A stretch of DNA of 64,000 nucleotides from Diplonema japonicum (taxonomy: Eukaryota > Euglenozoa > Diplonemea > Diplonemida > Diplonemidae). The stretch is taken from assembly GCA_964019335.1 (NCBI GenBank), contig OZ025707.1, positions 47,501 through 111,500 on the forward strand. The letters are read 5' to 3'. This document shows, piece by piece, positions 32,123-41,600 of this stretch (position 1 is the stretch's first letter; each line of letters begins with the position of its first letter). The translations under genes were made by a program, and so were the position numbers. The notes under the pieces are model-generated. The model was given only the letters and a program-made list of their open reading frames with translations. It was not told the origin of the DNA and did not search any database.

Positions 32123-32329
32123 ATGGAGGAAGTGCAATCTCTCGTAGATGAGCTGAATAGCAGAGCAGAGGAAATTAAGGAGAGGCAGTTGTCCCCTTCC
32201 GGTGGGATATGGGCTGGTGTTCAAAATATCTGTGAGGACACGGAGAACTTGTATAGCCCTGCAATGAGAGCGGACTCGGTTTTCAGCGATGTTTCGTCAC
32301 CACTGATGCGGGAGTTCGACAGGGCGTGA
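32123..32329 (+). CDS. 68-aa hypothetical protein
   Basis: A short acidic protein with a helical N-terminus (EEVQSLVDELNSRAEEIKERQ) and a polar C-terminus. It has its own T-tract/AG acceptor and ATG, and GC-rich codons unlike the flanking spacer. These support a genuine small gene. No family is recognised. Confidence 0.55.
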   Translation: MEEVQSLVDELNSRAEEIKERQLSPSGGIWAGVQNICEDTENLYSPAMRADSVFSDVSSPLMREFDRA

Positions 32330-32477
32330 AGGAGAGTATTCTTTTATACTTTTTTTTTTTTTTTCTTTTCGAAAGACTCCCACCCCCCCCTTTTTTTTAA
32401 AAAAAAAGCAGGGACCTCCTTACACACCACCTTTTTTTGAAAGGGGGAGAAAAAAAAAAGTTTTAAAAATTAACGGC

Positions 32478-33453
32478 ATGGCAGGGCTCGGCTTGGGGAT
32501 GGGTGGTCCCTCCCCAGGAGCGGATTCACCCGCGGTTGATACTTCTGAAATGGTACACATCTCGGCCTTGGCGTTGTTGAAGGTATTGCAAAAAAAAAAA
32601 AAAAAAAATTACAGATGCTTAAGCACGCACGGGCTGGAGTTCCCATGGAAGTGATGGGTCTCATGCTTGGCGAGTTTGTGGACGATTACACAGTTCGTGT
32701 CATCGATGTTTACAGCATGCCGCAGTCGGGTAACTCGGTGAGTGTCGAGGCAGTGGACCCAGTTTTCCAGCAGAAAATGTTGGAAATGCTCGGGCAGGTC
32801 GGCAGGGCGGAGAACTGTGTAGGGTGGTACCACAGCCATCCTGGGTTCGGGTGCTGGCTGTCGTCAGTCGATGTAAGCACGGCACAGTCCTTCGAGTCTT
32901 CCACTCCACAGCAAAGAGGTGTATCTGTGGTGGTGGACCCTATTCAATCCGTGACTGGAAAGGTACAAAAAAAAAAAAAACTCACATCACAAAACAGGTT
33001 GTTCTCTCTGCCTTCCGTACGATCAACATGCAGCAGTCGATAATGGGGATTGAGCCTAGGCAGACTACTTCTAATGTAGGGTGGTTGGATAAGCCATCGA
33101 CGCAGACTTTGATGCGCGGGCTGAATAGAAATTACTACCAACTCCCGTGTTCGTACAGAAAGAACGAGGCGGAGATTAGAATGCTGTTGAAAGTGTACGA
33201 GAAGGGTTGGGAGAGCGGGCTTCAGCTGCAGGCGCCTGCGCAGAATAAGAAGGAAAATATACAGACGGTCCAGACGCTGAAGAAGCTTTGTAAGGAGTAC
33301 GAGAAGATGGTAACCACCGGGCTGGACGCCGACGAGGTGGCGAATGTGGGGAAGCTCAACGCAAAGCACCACGTTGAGATGGAGGTTGAGAGCCTCATGA
33401 ACAGAAATGTTGACCAAGTGCTGTCGACCATGATTGCGGCAGTTGTTTTTTAG
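32478..33453 (+). CDS. RPN11: 26S proteasome deubiquitinase subunit Rpn11 (PSMD14)
   Basis: Exons 32478-32582, 32615-32962 and 32998-33453 encode 302 aa (human about 310). The protein is collinear with Rpn11 throughout, for example '[20 protein letters not shown]' and the C-terminal AAVVF. The JAMM zinc-metalloprotease motif is intact: H108-x-H110 followed by S118 and D121 in [14 protein letters not shown], with the Glu of 'MEVMG' upstream. In the proteasome lid it cleaves ubiquitin chains from substrates en bloc. Introns are 32 and 35 nt, among the shortest in the window, and are A-rich. The start ATG is 148 nt after the upstream gene. Confidence 0.97.
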
Positions 33454-33858
33454 AGAAGGGGAAAAAAAAAAAAAGAGAAAAAAAAATACCCCCCTTTTTT
33501 TTGAGTGTTCTTTTTTCTTGGGACAATAAGATATGGCTAAGAAGGGGGAGGGGGGGGGGGGGGGGAGGATGAAAAACACCTAACCTTTTTATTTTTTATT
33601 TTTTTAACATTCTTCAAGAAAAAAAGGTAAGGGGGGGAGGAAGAAAAAAAGGGGGGGGGGTGCTGATCTATTATTTTTTGACTAGAGTTTTCTTATTTTT
33701 TGTCTTTTTTTTTCCCCCCCCTTCTTTTTTTTTAATAATAACAACTACCCCTACCCCCTTCCAGAAAAAAAAATGTTTTTTTTTTCTCTTTTTTTTCTTT
33801 TGGACCAAAAAAAAAAAAAAACACAAAAAAAAAGAAGGGGGGAGAGGGGAGGTGAAAA
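33454..33858. other. intergenic spacer, homopolymer-rich
   Basis: A, T, G and C runs only, including two G tracts of 8-14 nt and a long pyrimidine block at 33690-33800 before the next gene. No gene is seen. Confidence 0.6.
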
Positions 33859-34874
33859 ATGAATGAAGAAGAAGGCTTGCCCCCTGTGCCTCCGGGCTTT
33901 GTATTGAGTGAAAAGGCAAAGGAAGAGCGCCCGCCGTCTGCACTGCACAAACTGGGTAGGGCAAAACTTTGGAACGATGAAAAAAGCTACGGGTTTATCT
34001 CTGTTGCGAATGGCATAGATGTCTTTTGCCATGCAAAGCCCAACAATGGCGCTTCTCTAATAGTGGGCAAGGACGTTTGGTATACTGTGGGCACGCAGCC
34101 TAATGGTGGGGTTTGGGCTCTTGATATTGCAGGCCCGGGGGTTTGTCGTGATCCCGCACCTACCACAGCCACACCAGTAGCTCCCGAGGCACCCCTTCCC
34201 ACAGGCCCTGGCCATCACGGAAAGGTGAAATCTTGGTACCCTGAAAAATCATTTGGCTTCATCTTGCATGACGATGGACGGGACGTGTTCTGTCATTCTA
34301 AGGTATTTTGAAAAATAGCTATTTATTGCCAACAAATTATGAGTCATTATTTAACTCGAGTTCCTGAATTTTTTGCACGAGGGCCCTGCGGGCCCTCGTG
34401 CAAAAAAACGGCAACGAGAGTTAAATAATGGCTCATTTGGCGGCAAGTAAGTCGTTTTATTTTACTCTTCGTCATTTGAGTCACTCACTCTTCACTGCTT
34501 TCACTGCTGTTTTTTTTTTCACGCAAGTCAGCCTTTTTGGGATTTTCCTAAGGTAATATGGGGGGGGGGGGGGGGGGGGGTTGCTATTTCGCCGTGGCAT
34601 TTAAAGGGGAAGTAAAGCACTTATTTCCACTTTTAAGGGCTGGAATGGCCTCAGATGGCCAAAAATAGTCAAAATACCCCGTCCCCCAAAAAGATTTTCA
34701 AGGGGTTAGGACATTTTTTTCCACGACAAGACCCATTTTTTCACTCTGAAGCCCCATAATTTAACTCCAAGGTCTCATAATTTAACTCGAAAATCTCATA
34801 ATTTAACTAGTTAAATTATGGCCGTTTCGCGTTAAATTATGAGGCCCCTAGTGGGAAGAAAATGACGAAGAGTG

Positions 34875-34909
<35 letters not shown>

Positions 34910-35144
34910 ATCTCGCACGGTTCGTTGCTGGTGGGGAAAGATGTTCTCTTTTCAGTTGAGTACCAGCAAAATGGGAAACAATGGTATGGGAAAAATTTAA
35001 AAAAAAAAAAAAAGAAAAAAAAAAAAAAAAAGGGCAACAAACTGTGAGGGTCCAGGGTACATGCCCCGCGTGGACAGCGCAATGGCAGGGACACCTGGGG
35101 TGGGGAGTGACCCTTATGGATACGGGCAATATGGTATTGTGCTC

Positions 35145-35175
<31 letters not shown>

Positions 35176-35519
35176 TACCCACCACAGCTGCGGCATATGG
35201 CAGCTACTACCCATATGGGTATGGCGATGTTGGGATGGGGTATTGGGGGCAATACCCGATGATGGCGCACGGTGCTGCTCCTGCTCCTGTTCCTGCCGCC
35301 CCTGCTCCGATCGCCACCACATCCACTGCCACAACAACTACAACTACACCTCACGTCTCCGACAGCCCGGCAGCGGAGGAAACAGCTTCCGACCCTCCTG
35401 CCGCTCCTGCTCCTGCTCCTGCTCCTGCTGCCTCCGGTGTTCCGACAGAACAAAAGCCGATGCGAAGACGACGTGGGTTTGACGACATGGGCCCTAAGGA
35501 AACCTACACACCTTACTGA
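33859..35519 (+). CDS. double cold-shock-domain protein, four exons
   Basis: Exons 33859-34302, 34907-34983, 35033-35133 and 35188-35519 encode 317 aa. The first cold-shock domain is at about 33-95 (GRAKLWNDEKSYGFISV...DVFCH) and ends VWALDIAGPG. The second starts at about 121 (GKVKSWYPEKSFGFILHDDGRDVFCHSK) and is completed only after splicing, ending QWATNCEGPG. That parallel fixes the exon 2/exon 3 junction. These domains bind single-stranded RNA or DNA, as in Y-box proteins. A Tyr/Gly-rich stretch and an Ala/Pro/Thr-rich low-complexity tail follow, with a basic end (RRRRG). Intron 1 (604 nt) contains an inverted-repeat element. The others are 49 and 54 nt and poly-A. Likely an mRNA-packaging or RNA-stability factor. 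Confidence 0.9.
34369..34407. repeat. 18-bp perfect hairpin with 3-nt loop
   Basis: TTTTTTGCACGAGGGCCC at 34369-34386 is followed by TGC and its exact reverse complement at 34390-34407. Imperfect outer arms (about 34326-34365 with 34409-34447, both containing TTATTTAACTC or its complement) extend the foldback to over 50 bp. Confidence 0.85.
34464..34873. mobile_element. short inverted-repeat element (MITE-like) in an intron
   Basis: ACTCTTCGTCATTT at 34464-34477 is exactly repeated in reverse complement at 34860-34873, giving a 410-bp unit with 14-bp terminal inverted repeats. Inside are a G20 run, several copies of a CATAATTTAACTC-like unit near 34755-34850, and a 24-bp perfect palindrome. 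There is no transposase. The foldback hairpin upstream may belong to the same insertion, since it shares the TTTAACTC unit. The whole sits in intron 1 of the cold-shock gene. Confidence 0.6.
34797..34820. repeat. 24-bp perfect palindrome
   Basis: Centred on ACTAGT and flanked by TAATTTA/TAAATTA, the sequence equals its reverse complement. It is the meeting point of two head-to-head copies of the CATAATTTAACT unit, which recurs singly at about 34755, 34776 and (inverted) 34831. Confidence 0.85.
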
Positions 35520-35621
35520 CAGTTTATAAAGCAACAAAAAAAAAAAAAAAAAGAAGGGGGTGAAACTGGGGTGGAAAAAAATAGGGGGACGAACAAAAAA
35601 AAAAAAAAAAAAAGTGTGTAC

Positions 35622-35661
<40 letters not shown>

Positions 35662-35727
35662 TTTCGGGAAAAAAAAAAAAATCCAGACAGGGGGACGAGG
35701 TTGAATCAAAAAAAAAAAAAAAAAAAA

Positions 35728-37083
35728 ATGTTGAAGTTAAAATTCAGAAAGCCGATCGAGGCAGCCATGTCAACGTATCTCGACTGGAAGTACGGCGCGA
35801 GGGGGAAGGGCAAGCAAACCGTGAAGAAGAGCCACGCTGCCGCCCTGTCACACTGGCCGCTAATGCAGCCGTATTCAAAAGGGAACCTCAACCTCCAACA
35901 CCGGATAGTGGCCTCGGGGATAACACGAATGCGTTCCAAGCAAAATGGCGAACTGTCTTCGCTCAACCAAAAATGGTACAAACAACGAATGTCAGAAGGA
36001 GGCCTCATGGTAACTGAGTCCATGTCAATTTCACCAGATGGCAATCTCGGGCCAAGAATCCCATGTGCTTATGATGACATACACCTTGACGGATTATCCG
36101 CTTTAGCCAAGGAGGCGAAAGAAAATAAAACCGAACTCGTGGCGTCGATGTTTCACTGTGGTCGGTCCTGTCCGAGCACGCACAGGCCGTTATCACCATC
36201 AGGTGTTCAAATCTTGATGAAACCGCCAGAAGGATGGTCACCAGCTAATTTCGCACCACCTCCAGGTGACATCCCAGAACGCTGTGTCACAATGGACACA
36301 GCAGATTTCATTGACCTCAAGAAGCAATACAAAAGGTCAGCAGAGCTTTTGAAAAAAGCAGGCTTCACACGAGTTAATGTGGGCATAGGAGGTGGGGGCT
36401 TGCTGAATAATTTCATGAACGCATCGCAGAATCTCAGAACGGACAAGTACGGTGGGTCTCCCACAAAACGAACAAGATTTCCTCTTGAAATCATTTCAGA
36501 AGTCTCCTCTGTCTTCGGTGCTGAGAACGTTGGAGTTACCGCCTTCCTCGGGTACAACCTAGATGGAACGATTGACAGTTATGAAACAGAACGCCCTGCC
36601 TACCTCGCACTTTTGAAAGAGCTGTCCGATATGAAGATATCGTACTTCTCGTACTGGCCGAAGTGGAAGGACGCCGTTGGGCCTGCTGACGACATTTACT
36701 GCAAATTCGCGGAACATCAAGACAGCTTCATGAAAGAAATCAGAGAGACTTTTACAGGCACTGTGATCCGGTCAGGTTATGGCCCGGAACTGGAACTTGC
36801 TGCAAAAGCTGTCGCTGAGGTTTGAGGAAAAAAAAAAAAAAAAAAAAAAAAAAAGGGTGAGATCGATCTTGTGGGAGTTGGAAGGACTTTTATCTGTGTT
36901 CCCGACCTGCCCAATAGGCTACGGCACGGCGCGTCATTTGAAAACAATCTCAGAGCAGCCTCGAGGACGGATCTTCGGATCAACGCTGCGATGCCGTCGG
37001 ACGAGGACGCGGACGCCAAAGGGTACATCGATTGGCTCCCCGCCGACCTTCCCGACGAACCGCCATTAGTAATCGAACTCTAG
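35728..37083 (+). CDS. old-yellow-enzyme-like flavoprotein, altered active site
   Basis: Exons 35728-36819 and 36856-37083 (intron 36 nt, poly-A) encode 439 aa. An FMN-binding TIM barrel of the NADH:flavin oxidoreductase/OYE family is seen: PLMQPYSKGNLNLQHRIV, GGLMVTESMSISPDG, HCGR, RTDKYGGS..KR.RFPLEI, and in exon 2 GVGRTFICVPDLPNRL. The conserved substrate-binding H-x-x-(H/N)GYL block is replaced by VGIGGGGLLNNF, so the usual His/Asn pair is missing. The fold and FMN site look kept, but ene-reductase activity is doubtful. The protein is longer than typical OYEs at both ends. The start ATG follows A19, the usual context here. Confidence 0.88.
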
Positions 37084-37261
37084 AAAACGTTTAGAAAAAA
37101 AAAAAAAAAAAAGAAAAAAAAAGAGGGAAAAAAAAAAAATACTGGGCTCTGCTGAGTTCATAACATGTTCTCCTTCCTTACCCCCTCCTTTCTTTTTTTT
37201 TTTTTTTTTTGCTTTTTTCTTAAATCCCACAAGGTACACGGGAAAAAAAAAAAAAAAAGAA

Positions 37262-38425
37262 ATGGAAAGATACACGCTTGGTCCCTGCATAGGTCAGGGG
37301 TGTTTTGGAATTGTGCACCAGGCGTTATACAAAGACACGGGCAAGATTGTTGCAATCAAAGTAGTTCAGAACTCAAAGTCCAGCCCAACGGTCGGGGGGC
37401 TGTCGTGTGCAGCATACAGAGAGCTTAAAGCACTGCAGAGAGTACAGCCGCACGACCACATTGTCAGACTCCACGAAGCCTTCGCCCACGGCGGCCACCT
37501 GTGCATGGTGATGGACCTCCTTGAGACCGACCTGGCAGCCGTTCTAAAATCAATGCCCGGGAAGTACCCTATGCAGGAATCCGTCGTTAAAACCATCTTA
37601 AAAATGCTTCTAAAAGGCCTCGCGCATATACACAAGAACCACCTCATCCACAGGGATCTGAAACCCTCGAACGTAATGTTCAGCAGCGAGGGGGTTCTCA
37701 AAATTTCCGACTTCGGCCTCGCACGAAGCTACAAGCAGGGAACCACGATCTCCGGAAACATGACACACGAGGTGGGGACAAAATGGTACAGAGCCCCGGA
37801 GCTACTCTTGGGATGCAGAGCGTACCGAGAAGCGGTAGATATATGGAGCACAGGATGTGTGTTTGCTGAAATGCTTGGCGGAAACCCGTTGCTTCCAGGA
37901 ACGACTGAGATAGATCAGGTGGTTAAGATATTTAAGCTGCTTGGAACTCCCGATGACACGACGTGGCCGGACAGAACGGAAATGCCGGATTGGTCCAAGT
38001 TGCAGGTTACTGCTTGTCCGGGTTTGCCGTTTTCTACCGTACTGCCCAACGCCTCTGCAGAGTCGTTGTCGTTGTTGAGCAAGCTTCTTCGGTATCATCC
38101 GCAGTCTCGTGTGTCGGCAGCAGCTGCTCTGCAGCATAGCTGCTTTTTGTCGGAGCCGATTCCCGTGCGGCCGTCGGATATTTACCTCCCCCCAGCTCCA
38201 GCGCCTTTGTCTGATTGGTCCGCTCTCTTGAGTGAGCTGCAGTGTGCTAGTGGAGTTGAGGCTTGTTTGAGTTGGAAGTCATGTGTACCAATAATGACTG
38301 CTGAAACAGCGTCGTCCTGTTGCTCGTCGGGCAGTGAAGTCGAATCTCCTGAAACCTCACCTGTCGTTGTCCCCCGGCCCCCCTCTGGAGAGCGAAACAC
38401 ACCTTCTTGCAGGCAGAACGAGTAA
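37262..38425 (+). CDS. CDK20/CCRK-like protein kinase
   Basis: A 387-aa protein with a complete Ser/Thr kinase domain at about 4-290: G-loop GQGCFG, VAIK lysine, HRDLKPSN catalytic loop, DFGLA and a T-loop with MTHEVGTKWYRAPE. The order and spacing, the HGGHLCMVMDLLETDLA region and the tail 'LLRYHPQSRVSAAAALQH' followed by PIPVRPSDI match cell-cycle-related kinase CDK20, a regulator of cilium assembly and length. The C-terminal 80 residues are Ser/Pro-rich and disordered. The cyclin-binding helix (PSTAIRE position) reads CAAYRELKAL. It is single-exon. Subfamily assignment is from motif comparison, so another CMGC kinase remains possible. Confidence 0.88.
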   Translation: MERYTLGPCIGQGCFGIVHQALYKDTGKIVAIKVVQNSKSSPTVGGLSCAAYRELKALQRVQPHDHIVRLHEAFAHGGHLCMVMDLLETDLAAVLKSMPGKYPMQESVVKTILKMLLKGLAHIHKNHLIHRDLKPSNVMFSSEGVLKISDFGLARSYKQGTTISGNMTHEVGTKWYRAPELLLGCRAYREAVDIWSTGCVFAEMLGGNPLLPGTTEIDQVVKIFKLLGTPDDTTWPDRTEMPDWSKLQVTACPGLPFSTVLPNASAESLSLLSKLLRYHPQSRVSAAAALQHSCFLSEPIPVRPSDIYLPPAPAPLSDWSALLSELQCASGVEACLSWKSCVPIMTAETASSCCSSGSEVESPETSPVVVPRPPSGERNTPSCRQNE

Positions 38426-38438
38426 AAAAAAAGAAGGG

Positions 38439-38476
<38 letters not shown>

Positions 38477-38499
38477 TAACTTTTGATTTTTTTTTTTGT

Positions 38500-38543
<44 letters not shown>

Positions 38544-38691
38544 ACTTCTTTTTGTTATTTATCCTTTCAAAAAAAAAAAAAAAAAAGAAAATTACAGGAC
38601 GGAGGAGGGAGGGAGCGCGGGGGAGAGGGGGAGGAGAAGAAGAAAAAAAAAAAGAAAAAAAAAAGAAAGAAAGAAAGAAAGAAGAGAATAA

Positions 38692-41600
38692 ATGGAAACT
38701 CAGCTTGCTGCGTTGTTCGAAGTGCTGCGCGGGGTGAACACTAACGACAGCCTGAAGAGGGAGGATGTGGACGAGATATCAACGATAACCGGCATGTCGG
38801 TGAAGGCCTCGCGGAAGCTGCTTAGGAAGTACAGAGGGAACAAGGACGACGCTCTGATGGCGTGGTTCGACAAAGATGTGGACTCGACAGCCTTAGAAGC
38901 AGCATCCGACAGCGAAAACGAAGAAGAAGCCGAGGTAACCGAACGTGTCAAGGTAACCTCCGACTGGCCGCTCTTCCCCGACATAGTCGAATGGGTCACC
39001 AGCACATCAGGCTGCACTCTGGACCTCGAAGACGTTGTAAAACCAAAAGACTTCAAAGCCCTGATCTCCCCCGACCTGAAACCCGGAGACATGGTCCCCC
39101 CGGAAGTTACCACTGTCAGAGTTCCCCACCACAAAAAAGTGCTCACCCCAGAAGAGGAAGAAAAAGAAATATTCGCAGGACTATCAATAGGCCAAGCGGT
39201 GAGAATCCGTAGGTACGTAAAAGAGATGAAGCAGAGCAGAGCAGGATGGAAGGACGACTCCGAATTCGACCAGAAACGCCTCTGCGGGCGGATAGGAGCC
39301 GTGCGAGCTGTTACTAGACGGGACCTCACCGCACGAGTCGAATTTAACGGGTTCGGAAGCGGATGGTGGGACATAAGGTGGCTCGAGATCCTCCCCAGCC
39401 CCCTCCACGTCGACTCCGCGTGTTCCTGCAGCGGTTTCGTCAACTTGAAAGGCGACACCAAACAGGTTAAAATCGCCGCACGATGCCTCTCACAGATCAC
39501 GACATGCGTCCGCGTAGGGTGCCTCGGTGTGTTCCTCGGACCCGTCCGAAAGGCTGTCGAACAAGTTGTCCCGAACAGCAAAGGTGAAGTCGTGTGGCGG
39601 TCTCTCTCGCAGCCCGACGGTAAAGTCTCCGGTTACCAACTTTGCATCTGCGACCCGCGGGTAGTAGGCCCTGTCTCGAGGTGTCTGGAAGGCGACCTCA
39701 CATGGAACCTCGATAGGCGTGCTGCCGTTTCCGAAGAAGTAGTTACAAGAGTCGCAAAGCTTGCACGCACCAAAACAGGCTGCGTGGTTGTCTCCGCACC
39801 GAAAGGTGAGGCTAAAATGGACGCTGGCGCATTAGTAATCCGCAACCCTAGGTGTTGGGTCGGTGGGAACGCAGACGGTTTGGAAGGCAACCGCGTAGCC
39901 CCAGGCGTCGTACTTGGGTGTGAGAGCGGGCGGGCGCAGGTGTTCTGGATCAACAGCAACGCAATGGCGACGCACAGGTGGGGCTTCGACGACACATTCG
40001 ATCTCGTGCTGATGCCGTGCTTCGCTCCTGTCGGGCGCCTCCTTGTCGTTCTTGTTGGCATTGACAAGATCCCAGGCCTCACGTGGGAAATGCTCATTCG
40101 GGTTGTTCGGGAGGCACTCACCATGGAGGGAGCCGACCTCGTGCGGCAAGTTCTCAGCAACCCTGACTTCAAATGGAACGGAGATAGCTTTGCCGGGAAA
40201 ATCAACACCGGTAGTCTGGCTCGCGCGATCATAAATGCGGTTGTGGCCGGCTGGTCTTCCGACGGAGTGCTGCCACCGCCGCTCGTCACAAATGAACTCA
40301 ACGACTTGCTGGAACTATTTCAAAACGAGGAGGAACCCGAGAGAGGCCATCTGGGCATATGGAGAGAGGCCAAAATCACTGTACACCAATTCTACTGCTC
40401 TACACCTTCAAGACGCGAGGGACCTATCTGCCAGCACCCTGGTGGTGCGATACAGGCACCGCACTGGGGCTGCTGCGGACAACAGGCGAAGCTGGGGACA
40501 TGCAGACAGACAGAACGACGGGCGACACCCCTCCATCCAAAGCACATCCTCAAGGACAGAACCATGTCCATCATGTCCTGGGCGTGCGACAGATGCAAGG
40601 TTCGAGCAGAACCGCAACAGGGTCAGAGGTGGCGCTGCGACCAGTGCGACTTCGACCTGTGTGATCCTTGCCTTCACGATAGCTTGAGGGAGATTTGCAA
40701 GACGAAGATCGTCCTGGAAAACTCTAAAGCAGAAAGCGCCGTGCTTACCAATGTGCTGGACCAAGAGACGCTCTGCGAGCTGGAGAACGACCAGCTCATG
40801 ATCACCCCCACGGGGTGCAAGAAGCGACGCGTAAAAGATGTGGACTTCACCCTAGGCGAAGACGGTGCACAGCCTATAGTGACATTTATCGACCCGCTCA
40901 TTGACCAGCCGCCGCCTTCGAACGGCAGCATCCATGGCTTCACATCAGGGCAGAAGGTCCATGCTGCAAAGGATATCTACGTGGCTGTCTCTGTCGCTGT
41001 GCAGCAAGGCGGACACGGCACAGTGGTGGGCCCTTCCACCAGCGGTGACCCTCGGAGGGTGTGCGTGAAATTCCTGGGCAGGGAAGCAAAGATAAATGTC
41101 ATGCCCGTTGAAGTGAAGCAGATTCTGGAAACCCCAAGAAGAGCCAAAGTGCATCAAGGGGGAGCATTGGTCAAGCTACGTGCCGAGGAAAAGCTCACTG
41201 GATCCGTAGTAGGCGAAGTGCCCTGTGGGTCAGAAGTCCAAGTCCTGGAGGATGGTGAGGACGCGTCGCAGGTCGAATGGAGCGGCACCATCGGATATGT
41301 GGGCAACAACATTCTGCGCGAGCTAAACACACAATCGACGGTCGTGATGATGAACACAAGAGGAATGAGCGGCCCGCTATCGGCGCTGCGTGGCATCGCA
41401 TCCCGCGCCAGTGTTTCCTGCAACGTACCAGAGAACTTCGAGCTCACTGTCGGTGGCAAGCTGGCTGCCATCATAGTTAGCAACCTTGTGGGAGATCTCG
41501 CTGGTATGAACGGTGTGTACAGGAGAGCCCCTGCAGAAGAGGACTGTAGAGTTATCTTCAGGAAGGGAGACTCAACGTTGTACTTCAGGGGCAGCTGGTG

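Noticed and set aside
34303-34906. CRISPR-like or tandem repeat array
   Set aside because: The short repeats are palindromic or inverted and irregularly spaced inside a eukaryotic intron; they fit a foldback element.
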